The notes: generated from the sequence alone by a model not told the origin. Counted from the first letter of the stretch, positions 28,047 through 37,774 are shown. The stretch is 64,000 nucleotides of DNA from an uncultured Prevotellaceae bacterium (GCA_947307015.1 CAMZHV010000005.1:1-64000); one strand, 5' to 3'. Numbers and translations: made by a program.

Positions 28047-30134
28047 ATGAAAAAGCTATATCTTTCAGCTCAAAGCTATGTCATCATAGCCTTAGCGACG
28101 CTCGCGCTTAGCCTGGTATCGTGCTACGACGACGTCTCCGGTGACGATCTCTACACTTACAAGGCAGAGATGTTGAGCGACTATATCCGCGACAACGCCG
28201 AGTTCTCTGAGTTCACCAAAATTGTGGAGAAGGCGGGCAAGATGGAATTGTTGTCCACGTACGGCCGTTACACTTGTTTCGCTCCGACCAATGAGGCTGT
28301 TGCTGCCTACTACAAGTCCATCGGTATCTCGTCTGTGGATCAGCTCACCATCGAGGACTGCGACACCATCGCAAGTACGCAGATCGTCGACCGTATCTAT
28401 TCCACCGCCGACTTGATGAGCCTTGTGGGCGGCTTCATCCCTGAGACGAACCTCTTAGGACGTAATCTCTCCATTGAGCAAATGCCCGTGATTGAGGATG
28501 GTGATACGGTCAACACCACCTTCCGCATCAATCGTTCGGGATTGGTTATCATTGCGTTGGCCAACGACTCTGTTGAGAATGGTATCGTGCATCCCATCAG
28601 TTCGCTCATCCGTTCTTCCAACGAGACGCTACCTACCATCATGAAGGAAGATGACGCCATCAATATCTTCAACCTCTGCATTGAGATGACAGGTCTCGAC
28701 GAAAAGTTGCAGCGCATCCAGGACATCTCCTACGACCCGCGTGATTATGAGTATATGGAGGGTCTTTACCGCTCCCATGAACATCAAAATTACTGCCATG
28801 TGCCTGAGACGCGTAAGTACGGCTATACTGTCTTTGCCGTGCCTGACAGCATTCTCAGCGAAGTCTATGGTATCACCAACTGGGAACAGCTCTACGATTA
28901 CGCATGCAGCAAGTATCCTGAAGGTGCAGGCCAGGAATATTACGGCAAGAGCCGTGAAGCACTCGAAGACGAGCGTAACCCGCTGCATAAACTGATGGCT
29001 TACCACATGCTCGACCGCAAGGGACTTTACAATAAGCTCTACACGAATTGCACTGTTTTCCGCAACGAAATTAATCCTACGGAGTGGTACTCTACGATGA
29101 ATCCGCTGTCAACGCTGAAGGTGGAATACGTCTATGGTTCCAACAAATTCCGTGGCGATTCGCAGATTCGTTCGCTTTACCTCAACCGTATGTACGATCC
29201 CGACCGTCCAGGTCTCACCATGCGTGGTGCCATCGTGAACCCCACGGTGCGTGAAGGCTTGACTCAGCAGGCTGTCAACGGTATTTATTACTATATTGAT
29301 CGCCTCATTGACTATGGTCAGGAGACGCAAGACAAGGTATTCAACGCTCGTATGCGTTTGGACTTCTATGATATTTGGCCGGAGCTGATGAACAATGACA
29401 TTCGCACGTCCGAGACAGGTCTTGCTGAGCCCACAACGAGCAAAGAGGCCTCCTGCCGCAACTACATTTTCCCGCACGGTTACTTCGATAATGTAGAGAC
29501 CAACGAAGACGGTGACTTCATCTATCAGGGCTGCCGCAACTATTATTGGAGCTATGAAGGTGACGAGTTCAATCTCCGCTCCGATGCCAACGTCTATGAC
29601 ATTACCTTCAACTTGCCTTCCGTGCCGTCAGGACAATACCAGATCCGCCTCGGCTTCTGTCTGATTCCGACGCGCGGCATCGGTCAGTTCTATATCGACG
29701 GCGTGCCGCAGGGTATACCTCTCGACATGCGTGGTAATGGCGGCGCCTTCTCAGGTGTTTGGGAAAGCCGTGTAGGTTGGAAGAGCAACTATACCAGCCT
29801 CTCCGATGAAGCCAAGAAGCAGACGCGCAAGGACCTCGCCAACCAAGGTTGGTTCTATGGTCCCAAGAGTGTGCGTAACATCAGTACGGGCGGTGGCTCC
29901 GTTAAGGACGACAACCTGCTGAGCGCCTCTAATTCGTCGCCGTTCTGCAACAACAACGGCACCGTACGACGCCTGATTTATCAGGGTCCGCTGGACGGAA
30001 ACGTACAGCATACTATGCGCATCCGTTCTGTTTATGCCGTCGGTGGTGCCGAGCTGATGTTCGACTACCTCGAGATTGTCCCCAAGAGTGTCTACGGCAT
30101 CGAAGGCGACGGTAAGGGCGAGGATGACCTATAA
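28047..30134 (+). CDS. FAS1-domain surface lipoprotein with C-terminal beta domain, 695 residues
   Basis: A lipoprotein with lipobox LVSC followed by YDDVSGDDL, strongly acidic and surface-type. A FAS1 unit occupies about 35-190 (AEFSEFTKIVEKAGKMELLS, YTCFAPTNEAVAAYYKSIG). A second, degenerate unit runs to about 430 (YGYTVFAVPDSILSEVYGI). The last third is not FAS1. From about residue 517 it reads DITFNLPSVPSGQYQIRLGF and continues as a beta-rich, jelly-roll-like region ending near residue 685. The next gene carries a similar C-terminal stretch. Probably a surface adhesin or ligand-capture protein serving the SusCD complexes. Gap to SusD is 16 bases. Confidence 0.8.
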   Translation: MKKLYLSAQSYVIIALATLALSLVSCYDDVSGDDLYTYKAEMLSDYIRDNAEFSEFTKIVEKAGKMELLSTYGRYTCFAPTNEAVAAYYKSIGISSVDQLTIEDCDTIASTQIVDRIYSTADLMSLVGGFIPETNLLGRNLSIEQMPVIEDGDTVNTTFRINRSGLVIIALANDSVENGIVHPISSLIRSSNETLPTIMKEDDAINIFNLCIEMTGLDEKLQRIQDISYDPRDYEYMEGLYRSHEHQNYCHVPETRKYGYTVFAVPDSILSEVYGITNWEQLYDYACSKYPEGAGQEYYGKSREALEDERNPLHKLMAYHMLDRKGLYNKLYTNCTVFRNEINPTEWYSTMNPLSTLKVEYVYGSNKFRGDSQIRSLYLNRMYDPDRPGLTMRGAIVNPTVREGLTQQAVNGIYYYIDRLIDYGQETQDKVFNARMRLDFYDIWPELMNNDIRTSETGLAEPTTSKEASCRNYIFPHGYFDNVETNEDGDFIYQGCRNYYWSYEGDEFNLRSDANVYDITFNLPSVPSGQYQIRLGFCLIPTRGIGQFYIDGVPQGIPLDMRGNGGAFSGVWESRVGWKSNYTSLSDEAKKQTRKDLANQGWFYGPKSVRNISTGGGSVKDDNLLSASNSSPFCNNNGTVRRLIYQGPLDGNVQHTMRIRSVYAVGGAELMFDYLEIVPKSVYGIEGDGKGEDDL

Positions 30135-30170
30135 TCGTGTAATCCATTTCACATCAATGTTTATAACGAT

Positions 30171-32072
30171 ATGAAGACAAATCAATATATCATCTCCATG
30201 GCCTTGACATTCGCCGCTACGGTGGCTGTCGCCCTAACGTCATGCTCTGACGCTTGGGACGACCACTATACCGGTGTCAACGACTCAGCGGCTGATGCCC
30301 CTTCGCTCTATGAGCAAGTCAAGGCCGATCCCGACTTGGCCAATTTCCTGAAAGTGGTGGATCACGTCGGCTATGATGTCGTGCTTGCCTCGCCGCAGAC
30401 GCTGACGCTTTGGGCACCCGTAATTACTTCTGCGCAGGCCGACAGTGTCAATCAACTCTACGACGAGCAGAAGCGCCTCTTGGTGACGCTCCCCGACGGG
30501 TCTCAGCGCAATACCAAGGACAAGGATAATACTGCCATCACGCAGTTCATGCAGAACCACATGGCGCTCTTCGGTCACTCCGTAAGTTCCGCCTACGAGG
30601 ATTCCATCCGCATGATGAACGGCAAGTATATGGTGCTGACGAGCAACTCCCTCAACGGTGTACCTTTTGTCAAGAAGAACATCGTTGCTTCTAACGGAAT
30701 CATGTACAAGCTGGGCACCAAGCAGCCTTTCTTCCCCAACGTGCGTGAAGGCTTGTCTCTTGACGCCACCCTCGGTAGCGCGGCAGCCTATTACCGCCAG
30801 TTCGACCAGTATGACCTTGACGAGACTTCGTCCGTGCAGATGGGCGTTGTCGACGGCGAGATTGTCTATGCTGACTCCGTCACTACGCTCACCAACCGTC
30901 TGTACAACACCTTAGGCTACATTCAACGCGAGGATAGTTCCTACCTTTTCCTCGCTCCGACGACGGAGGTGTGGAAGCGTGACTCCACGAAGTATCATGA
31001 GTACTTCAACTACATCTCCACGATGGAGAACCGCGACTCCGTGGCAGGCCTGAATGCCAGCATGGGTGTCGTGCGCGGCCGCATCTTCAATCTCAACCAG
31101 CAACACAACAACTACGAGGATTCCATCATCAACACCATGTACGTCCGCCATTCCGACTACTACGGTCTCAACGTTTTCCCTAACCCCAAGGCACCATGGA
31201 ATCCCGAAACGGGCGAGGGCATTCTTGGTGGTTTGACGCCCGTTCAGTGTTCCAACGGTCTTCTGTACGTCGACGCTGACGGTCGTATCGACCCGAAGCT
31301 TACTTTCCTACAGAACCGTTATATTCTGGCTTCCAGTCCTCGTTCGCGTTCTATTCCGCAGCTCATGGTCAACTCCGAACGCCAGCCGCAGGTGGCACTC
31401 ACCACGCATTACCTCCTCGATCAGGATTATGCCGAATATGGCGACACCATTATCGACATTTCCATGCTCAAGGATAATTTCGTGGAAATTGCGCCTATCA
31501 CTTATCAGGGCGTGACCAACCGCAATAGTTCTATTTACTTCACGTTGCCCAACACCGTATCAGGGATGTATTACAACGTTTACGTCGTCATGGTTCCCCT
31601 CTTCGTGGCACTCGACGGCTACACTGAGGATCGCATCCGCCCCACGCGCTTCCACGTCTACTACAACGAACGCCTGATGACGCCGCGCACCAACACGTCG
31701 CAGACCAACCCCAACGAGGATCCCGAGTTTGAGAGTCCCGACCGCGACCGCGCGCTCACCGTGCCAGAGGGCGAGACCCACGGCAGTGGCACCAATTTCG
31801 AGACCACGGGCGATCAGATCGACCTTATCTGCATCGACAAGGCACGCAAGGCCACTGTCTCAGGCTACAACGCTTTCGGCAGTGTATCTGCAACACAGCG
31901 CTACCGCCTCACGACGGACATCCGCGCCTCGCAGATCAACAACAATACACACACGAACATTATGTACATCAATCGTGTGATCTACATCCCGTTCGAGACA
32001 GAGGAAGAGGCGAAGAACTTCGACCTTCAGCTGTCTGATCTGTCTAACCTTAAAGAATATAAAGAACAATGA
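30171..32072 (+). CDS. FAS1-domain surface lipoprotein with C-terminal beta domain, 633 residues
   Basis: The lipobox LTSC is followed by SDAWDDHYTG, again an acidic surface-type start. A FAS1 unit lies at about 40-185 (PDLANFLKVVDHVGYDVVLA, LTLWAPVITSAQAD). A weaker second unit reaches about residue 390. From about 453 the C-terminal part has SIYFTLPNTVSGMYYNVYVV, matching in pattern the F-x-LP-x(2,3)-SG-x-Y segment of the preceding gene's C-terminal domain. The stop overlaps the next SusC start by 4 bases. It is the third FAS1 lipoprotein of the unit. Confidence 0.8.
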   Translation: MKTNQYIISMALTFAATVAVALTSCSDAWDDHYTGVNDSAADAPSLYEQVKADPDLANFLKVVDHVGYDVVLASPQTLTLWAPVITSAQADSVNQLYDEQKRLLVTLPDGSQRNTKDKDNTAITQFMQNHMALFGHSVSSAYEDSIRMMNGKYMVLTSNSLNGVPFVKKNIVASNGIMYKLGTKQPFFPNVREGLSLDATLGSAAAYYRQFDQYDLDETSSVQMGVVDGEIVYADSVTTLTNRLYNTLGYIQREDSSYLFLAPTTEVWKRDSTKYHEYFNYISTMENRDSVAGLNASMGVVRGRIFNLNQQHNNYEDSIINTMYVRHSDYYGLNVFPNPKAPWNPETGEGILGGLTPVQCSNGLLYVDADGRIDPKLTFLQNRYILASSPRSRSIPQLMVNSERQPQVALTTHYLLDQDYAEYGDTIIDISMLKDNFVEIAPITYQGVTNRNSSIYFTLPNTVSGMYYNVYVVMVPLFVALDGYTEDRIRPTRFHVYYNERLMTPRTNTSQTNPNEDPEFESPDRDRALTVPEGETHGSGTNFETTGDQIDLICIDKARKATVSGYNAFGSVSATQRYRLTTDIRASQINNNTHTNIMYINRVIYIPFETEEEAKNFDLQLSDLSNLKEYKEQ

Positions 32073-35000
32073 GAACAGTTGGCTACATTTGTTTCTCCAT
32101 GTTTTTGGCGCTGCCCCTCGCTGCTGTCGCTCAGGACGAGCTGACCTACGAAGAGGAGGAGGTCGACACGACTGCTGTCCATCGCATCCACAAGAGCGTC
32201 AAGAAACAGGAGCCCACACGAGAGATCAAAGGACGTGTCGTGAGCCAGCAGAACCACGCTCCCCTTGCGGGCGTGCTCGTTCAGGCCATTGCCGGCGAAG
32301 GCTATTCAGCGCTGACCGGTGAGGATGGCTCTTTCACCTTGCAGGTGCCTCTCTACTGCTCGGCTGTAGATGTCACTATCCCTGGATATAATAAGGTACG
32401 TGCGGGACTCAACTCGAGCGGTCAGCTGCGTGACATTGTTATGCAGAGTGATGCTGCCCGTGCCCTCTATGGTGCCGACGACAATATCCTCAACAATGCG
32501 CAGGCCGGCGATTTCGGTTTTTCCAACGCTGTTAACATAAGCGCTGAGATTCAGAACAAGCTGGGCGCCGAGGTGCTTGTCAACGAGCGCAGTGGATTAA
32601 CGGGCATGGGTGCCTATATGCAGGTCAGCGGCGTCAACAGTTATATGACCAACGCTCAGCCCCTCGTCGTCGTTGACGGTGTCATCACTGAGATGCAGTA
32701 CGGTCGCGAAATGATTCACTCAGGCTTCTACAACGACGTACTGGCTAACTTTAATGTCAACGACATTGAGAGCGTTGAGATCATGCGCAACGGAACGGCC
32801 ATCTACGGTGCCAAGGGTGCCAATGGTGTCATCATCATCAAGACAAAACGCTGCTCCAGCATGGCTACGCGCATTGACGCTACGGCCAGCGTGGGCGTTG
32901 AACTCATTCCCCAACACTATAGCATGTTGTCCGGTCGCGAGTACAAGACCTATGCCAGCGGTCTCCTGAGCACAACAGGTACCAAGCTCCAGAGCTTCAA
33001 GTTCCTTGATGAGCGTACGTACAATCCCTCAGATCCGTATAACTACAATTACTGGGTCAACAAGTACAACAACAATACCAATTGGGCTGACGAGATCTTC
33101 AGGGAAGCCATCTCGCAGAACTACGGTTTGAGCGTTCAGGGTGGTGGCGAAGTTGCCAACTATATGCTTTCTATCGGCTATAACCGCGCCAACGAGACCA
33201 TCAAGGAAGGCAACTTCAATCGTCTCAACGTGCGTTTCAACACCGATGTGAAGATTACCGACTGGGTGGACTTCCGCTTCGATGCTTCTTTCAGCAACAC
33301 CACGCGCAAGGTCTACGACACCGGCGCTCCTGAGGATTACGACAACAGCACCATCACTGGTCTGAACTTCCTCGCTTACGCTAAGTCACCCATGCTCAGC
33401 CCCTACAGCTTCGTGGCCAGCTCTCAAGGCCCTGGTATCATTAATTCAGCTCACCTTGACATTGAGGATGAGGACTACCTTGCCGAAGTCAGTCAGCTCA
33501 AGGGTGCCAACTACGAGCTGGCCAACCCACGCGCCATCCTTGAATACGGCACGGCGCAGAACAAGAACTACTATGACAACTCCTACCTCAATCTCTCTAT
33601 TACGCCTTCATGGCATCCCAACAAGCATTTGAAGTTTAGCTCGTTGTTCAGCTACTCGCTTGTCAACACCAACGAGAAACGTTATGTGCCAATGAATGGC
33701 GTGCCGCGCTTCTGGGTCGCTAGTTTCCACCAGTTCATGGACAACATGATTGGTTCGCTCTATAGCAAGCAGAACGACGTCCTCAGCGATACCAAAGTCG
33801 AATGGAAGAACCGTTACAATGGACACTCCATTGAGCTCATGGGCGGCTTCCGTTTCATGAATCAGAGTTACACCCTGACGCAGCAGACGGGCTACAATAC
33901 CGGTAACGACAAGACGCCTCTCATATCCTCCACCGACCAGAAGCAGATCAGCGGTAACATCGAGAATTGGGCTACGCTCTCATGGTACGCTCAGGCACAA
34001 TACAACTATGCCAACCGCTACTACCTGCAGGGTGATGTTTCCATGGAAACCAATTCGCAGTTTGGTCGCGATGTCAAGAACGGCCTCAAGCTTGCTGGTG
34101 TCGTTTGGGGCATCTTCCCCAGCATTCAGGCAGGATGGCTTATTAGCAATGAGAAATGGTTCGACGTCCGTGGCATTGACTACCTCAAGCTCACCGCGGG
34201 ATATGGCATCAGCGGCAACGACGCGCTACCCTACGACGCTTCGCACAGCTACTTTAAGAGCACCATCTTCCAAGGGCAGGTGCCGGGTCTCAGCCTTGAG
34301 AACATCGGCAACACCGAGTTACAGTGGGAAACAACCCGCCGTTTCAACGCAAGCCTTGAGGCACGGTTCCTCAACAACCGCCTTGCTTTAGGCTTCACCT
34401 ACTTTAAGAGCTGGACGGACAACCTACTCACACTGCGCGCTCTCAACTTCCTCACAGGTATCGAGGAGAACTGGAGCAACGGAGGCAGCCTCGAAAACCA
34501 GGGCTTCAACGCTAACATCACCGGACACATCGTCTCTGGCAACAAATGGAACTGGAGCCTCGGCGCCAGCGTAGGCCATTACAAGAATGAGCTCACCGAA
34601 CTTCCCGATGGCGCGCAGTACGACGACAATCAGGTACTCGGTGCCACCATCCGCAGTCAGGTGGGTAGCTCCATCAATACCTTCTATGGCCTCAAGACCG
34701 ATAAAACGCAGAACGGTACCATCGTCTATGCCACCTCCGAGGAGGCAGCTGCCGACGGACTCTACCGCTTGCGTGAAGATGGTATCACCAAGGACTATTT
34801 CGGTGCTGGTGACGTTAAGTACCGTGACCTTGATGGCAATGGCGAGATCAATGATGCCGACCGTATGGTCATCGGCGATGCCAACCCCGATTTCTATGGT
34901 AACATTTGGACTACGCTTAGCTACCGCAACCTCACACTCGATGCCAGCTTCAACTACTGCCTCGGCAACGATGTCTACAACTACATGCGCCAGCAGCTCG

Positions 35001-35374
35001 AATCCGGTAGCCGCTTCATGAACCAGACCACAGCACTCGCCGACCGTTGGACCTACGAGGGACAGATTACTGACATCCCGCGTGCCACCTACGGCGATCC
35101 CATGGGCAACAGCGCTTTCAGTGATCGCTGGATAGAGGACGGCAGCTATCTGCGCCTCAAGCAGGTTACACTCAGCTATCGCCTGCCCATCAACAACACC
35201 TACATTCAGGGTATCACTCTCTGGGCACGTGCTACCAACCTATTTACGCTCACCAAATACTTGGGCGTCAATCCTGAGGTGTCCATGGGTAACAGTGTCC
35301 TTAGCCAGGGCATTGACCGTGGTCTACTCTCCTCCGGACGCACCTTCAACATCGGTGTCAAGATCAACCTCTAA
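32069..35374 (+). CDS. SusC/RagA-family TonB-dependent outer-membrane transporter, second copy
   Basis: An 1101-residue transporter. The signal peptide ends AAVAQ. An unusual acidic linker (DELTYEEEEVDTTAVHRIHK, about 23-42) precedes the carboxypeptidase-like domain (IKGRVVSQQNHAPLAGVLVQ). The plug contains LVVVDGVITEMQY and IMRNGTAIYGAKGANGVIII, and the C-terminus is FNIGVKINL. Only family-level similarity to the first SusC is seen, so the two pairs are not a recent duplication and may import different ligands or different parts of one ligand. Confidence 0.95.
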   Translation: MRTVGYICFSMFLALPLAAVAQDELTYEEEEVDTTAVHRIHKSVKKQEPTREIKGRVVSQQNHAPLAGVLVQAIAGEGYSALTGEDGSFTLQVPLYCSAVDVTIPGYNKVRAGLNSSGQLRDIVMQSDAARALYGADDNILNNAQAGDFGFSNAVNISAEIQNKLGAEVLVNERSGLTGMGAYMQVSGVNSYMTNAQPLVVVDGVITEMQYGREMIHSGFYNDVLANFNVNDIESVEIMRNGTAIYGAKGANGVIIIKTKRCSSMATRIDATASVGVELIPQHYSMLSGREYKTYASGLLSTTGTKLQSFKFLDERTYNPSDPYNYNYWVNKYNNNTNWADEIFREAISQNYGLSVQGGGEVANYMLSIGYNRANETIKEGNFNRLNVRFNTDVKITDWVDFRFDASFSNTTRKVYDTGAPEDYDNSTITGLNFLAYAKSPMLSPYSFVASSQGPGIINSAHLDIEDEDYLAEVSQLKGANYELANPRAILEYGTAQNKNYYDNSYLNLSITPSWHPNKHLKFSSLFSYSLVNTNEKRYVPMNGVPRFWVASFHQFMDNMIGSLYSKQNDVLSDTKVEWKNRYNGHSIELMGGFRFMNQSYTLTQQTGYNTGNDKTPLISSTDQKQISGNIENWATLSWYAQAQYNYANRYYLQGDVSMETNSQFGRDVKNGLKLAGVVWGIFPSIQAGWLISNEKWFDVRGIDYLKLTAGYGISGNDALPYDASHSYFKSTIFQGQVPGLSLENIGNTELQWETTRRFNASLEARFLNNRLALGFTYFKSWTDNLLTLRALNFLTGIEENWSNGGSLENQGFNANITGHIVSGNKWNWSLGASVGHYKNELTELPDGAQYDDNQVLGATIRSQVGSSINTFYGLKTDKTQNGTIVYATSEEAAADGLYRLREDGITKDYFGAGDVKYRDLDGNGEINDADRMVIGDANPDFYGNIWTTLSYRNLTLDASFNYCLGNDVYNYMRQQLESGSRFMNQTTALADRWTYEGQITDIPRATYGDPMGNSAFSDRWIEDGSYLRLKQVTLSYRLPINNTYIQGITLWARATNLFTLTKYLGVNPEVSMGNSVLSQGIDRGLLSSGRTFNIGVKINL

Positions 35375-35385
35375 TGTTATTCGAT

Positions 35386-37551
35386 ATGAAAAAGCTAATA
35401 TATATTCTCGGTTGTGTGTGCTGCGTATTCGCAGTTTCTCTCACCTCCTGCGACGATATGCTTAACATGGGCAACGACGACGTCCTCTATGCTGACAAGA
35501 ATCACCTCACCTCAGCCAACGACACCGTCAACTCCTACGTCGGCATCCTCGTGCAGTTGCAGAAGATAGCCGTCCGTACCAATCTCTTCGGAGAGCTTCG
35601 TGGCGACCTCGTCGATGTCAACGCCAACGCCAATGCCAACCTTAAGGCTATTGCTAACTACACCGTAGACGACGACAACATCTACAACAACCCGCGTGAC
35701 TATTATGCAGTCATCAACAACTGCAACTACTTTCTTGCCAATGCTGACACTGCCCTCCGCGAGTCACGCTACGAGAACGGATCTGCATCTGACTTTTATG
35801 TCTTCCGTGCAGAATATGTCGCCGTGCGTGCCGTGCGCGCTTGGCTCTACCTCCAGCTCGGACAGATCTATGGAGACAATATCCCGTTCGTCACCGAGCC
35901 CATCCTCTCGCTTGACGATGCAGACAATGCACTGGCCAACGCACCCAAGAAGAATCTCAGCGCCATCTGTGACTACTTCATCGATGACCTTCGACCCTAC
36001 GTCAGTTGGTTCAGCTACTTCACCCATTCCAGTGGTTACAACAGTCACATGCCAGCTCGCATGAGCGTTTTCCCCGTCTCGCTCGTCCTCGGCGACCTTT
36101 ATCTCTGGTCGGCCTCACTCAAGCAAGACCCGATGCTCGCCCGTGAAGCTGCTAAGTGCTACTACGACTACATTGATTGGACACCCGGCGGCAAGAACTC
36201 CAACACCGGCTACAAGATCAAGAACGTCATCAAGGATTACGCTACGGCATGGTCAGCACAGGATCTCAGTTCCGGCAGTTTCACACGCACACCCTCCGAC
36301 CGCGACAACAATTGGTATTCCACATCCGTCTTCGGCACCAGGACTGCTGAGGTCATCACTGCCATTGGCATGGACTCCGCATCCGCCGAGGGACACTTCA
36401 ACGAGCTCCGCTACCTCTACAGTTACAACCGCGACGAGAGTGACGTTGAGGCCAGCTTCGCTCCTTCCAAGCCCTGCTGTGACTACAGCGACAGCCAAGT
36501 CTATTACGGCTACTACACCAACAGCGGTAATATTGTTTTCACCACCGTCACCGCGCAGCAGCTCTCCGAGGATCAGATCAACGGACATATCGTAGGAGAC
36601 CTCCGTCTCGGCACCACCTATTCCCTCCGTCAGGGGCAGGACATGATGTACCAGTCCATTTACAAGACCTACTATCCTCAGGACGTCATCATCTACCGCA
36701 CCGGCGATGTCTATCTCCGTTTAGCAGAAGCCCTCAACTATGCAGGCTTCCCCAAGTTCGCCTTCGCTATCCTTTCCATCGGTGTCGACAACAATGTCAT
36801 CAACGGACTTGTTCTGCCTGAGTGTACGACGACACAAGACAGCGCCTTTGTGCAGTACTTTGATTTCAACGTCAACTACTACACTACGCGTGTCACCTCC
36901 TACTCTAACGGCAATGTTGTCTGGAACCTCTCTGCTGACGCCACTGTCAATCAGATTGGACTCCATCAGCGCGGTAGCGGATGGGCGTTTAATAACCCCT
37001 ACTACTATCCCGAGGACACCGACATCCCCTCTGACTACACAGGTTATCCCGATTATCCTCTCAGCTTCGACAGCAGTTTCGAGACCAACACGAAAGCCGA
37101 GACCTATCTTGAGAACGTCCTTGCCGTCAACCAGGAGCTTGCAGACCAGATGGCAGCAGAGACGGGCGTCGCCATACCCGTGCTTGAGGACATTGCTACT
37201 AACCGTGAGCGCGTAGAAGCTGTCGAGGCCTACGTGAAAGAACTTCAGAATTATGCCGACCAACTCTTTGCGCAGTACTACCATGCCACCGAGGTTTGGT
37301 ACCGCGACTACGGCGTGCCTCAGGTCAAGAACCGCCAGCTCGAGGTCGTTGACAGCCTCATTGATGTTGAGTCAGCCCTCGAGACTTGCTTCGAAGGTTT
37401 CCGCTTCGGCTATCTCATCCGCGATGCCAAGCGCAAGGGTGACCCCACCGTCCTCGCACGTCGCGTCGCCAAGCGCGACCCCGCCCTTTTTGGCCTACTC
37501 TCCGATGAGAACAATTGGTACATCAGCTGGAAGGGACAGATTGGGCGATGA
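35386..37551 (+). CDS. SusD/RagB-like surface lipoprotein, second copy (721 residues, long)
   Basis: A lipoprotein with lipobox LTSC then DDMLNMGNDD, a surface-type acidic start. SusD features include YAVINNCNYFLANADTAL, the VRAVRAWLYLQLGQIYGDNI helix pair, and a C-terminal ETCFEGFRFGYLIRDAKRKG in place of the usual R-x-E-L-x-F-E-G-x-R-x-x-D-L block. It is clearly longer than typical SusD proteins and has an insert near 590-640 that is helical and charged. The ATG at 35386 begins the signal peptide; an ATG at 35374 overlaps the SusC stop. Last gene of the operon. Confidence 0.9.
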   Translation: MKKLIYILGCVCCVFAVSLTSCDDMLNMGNDDVLYADKNHLTSANDTVNSYVGILVQLQKIAVRTNLFGELRGDLVDVNANANANLKAIANYTVDDDNIYNNPRDYYAVINNCNYFLANADTALRESRYENGSASDFYVFRAEYVAVRAVRAWLYLQLGQIYGDNIPFVTEPILSLDDADNALANAPKKNLSAICDYFIDDLRPYVSWFSYFTHSSGYNSHMPARMSVFPVSLVLGDLYLWSASLKQDPMLAREAAKCYYDYIDWTPGGKNSNTGYKIKNVIKDYATAWSAQDLSSGSFTRTPSDRDNNWYSTSVFGTRTAEVITAIGMDSASAEGHFNELRYLYSYNRDESDVEASFAPSKPCCDYSDSQVYYGYYTNSGNIVFTTVTAQQLSEDQINGHIVGDLRLGTTYSLRQGQDMMYQSIYKTYYPQDVIIYRTGDVYLRLAEALNYAGFPKFAFAILSIGVDNNVINGLVLPECTTTQDSAFVQYFDFNVNYYTTRVTSYSNGNVVWNLSADATVNQIGLHQRGSGWAFNNPYYYPEDTDIPSDYTGYPDYPLSFDSSFETNTKAETYLENVLAVNQELADQMAAETGVAIPVLEDIATNRERVEAVEAYVKELQNYADQLFAQYYHATEVWYRDYGVPQVKNRQLEVVDSLIDVESALETCFEGFRFGYLIRDAKRKGDPTVLARRVAKRDPALFGLLSDENNWYISWKGQIGR

Positions 37552-37594
37552 CACGAACAATGCATGACACGTATGCAAAGCGCAACGCTTGCAC

Positions 37595-37632
37595 CGCATG
37601 CAACATACAACGTATGTAACGCATGCAACATA
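37595..37632. repeat. Short degenerate direct repeats CGCATGCAACATA
   Basis: Two identical 13-base copies of CGCATGCAACATA lie at 37595-37607 and 37620-37632 with a 25-base period. A degenerate copy (CGTATGTAAC) lies between them and another (CGTATGCAAAG) about 25 bases before the first. They sit directly after the last gene of the operon and just before the terminator hairpin. Confidence 0.7.
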
Positions 37633-37637
37633 TAAAA

Positions 37638-37673
37638 GAAGAGGCTGTCTCCATCATTGGACACAGCCTCTTC
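37638..37673. terminator. Strong hairpin terminator between convergent transcription units
   Basis: A perfect 11-bp stem (GAAGAGGCTGT at 37638-37648 and ACAGCCTCTTC at 37663-37673) is extended inward by further pairs after one mismatch. The plus-strand TATAAAA just before it gives a U-rich tail on the minus strand. It therefore best ends the VWA gene and may also stop the FAS1/SusCD transcript. Confidence 0.8.
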
Positions 37674-37774
37674 GCTTTCGTATAAGTCATCTGCGCGTAG
37701 ATGACATGATGGTTTGGGAAAGTTCAGAAGGACAAACAGCCTGTAACTCAACGCGCGGTGCTCAGACGCTTCAA

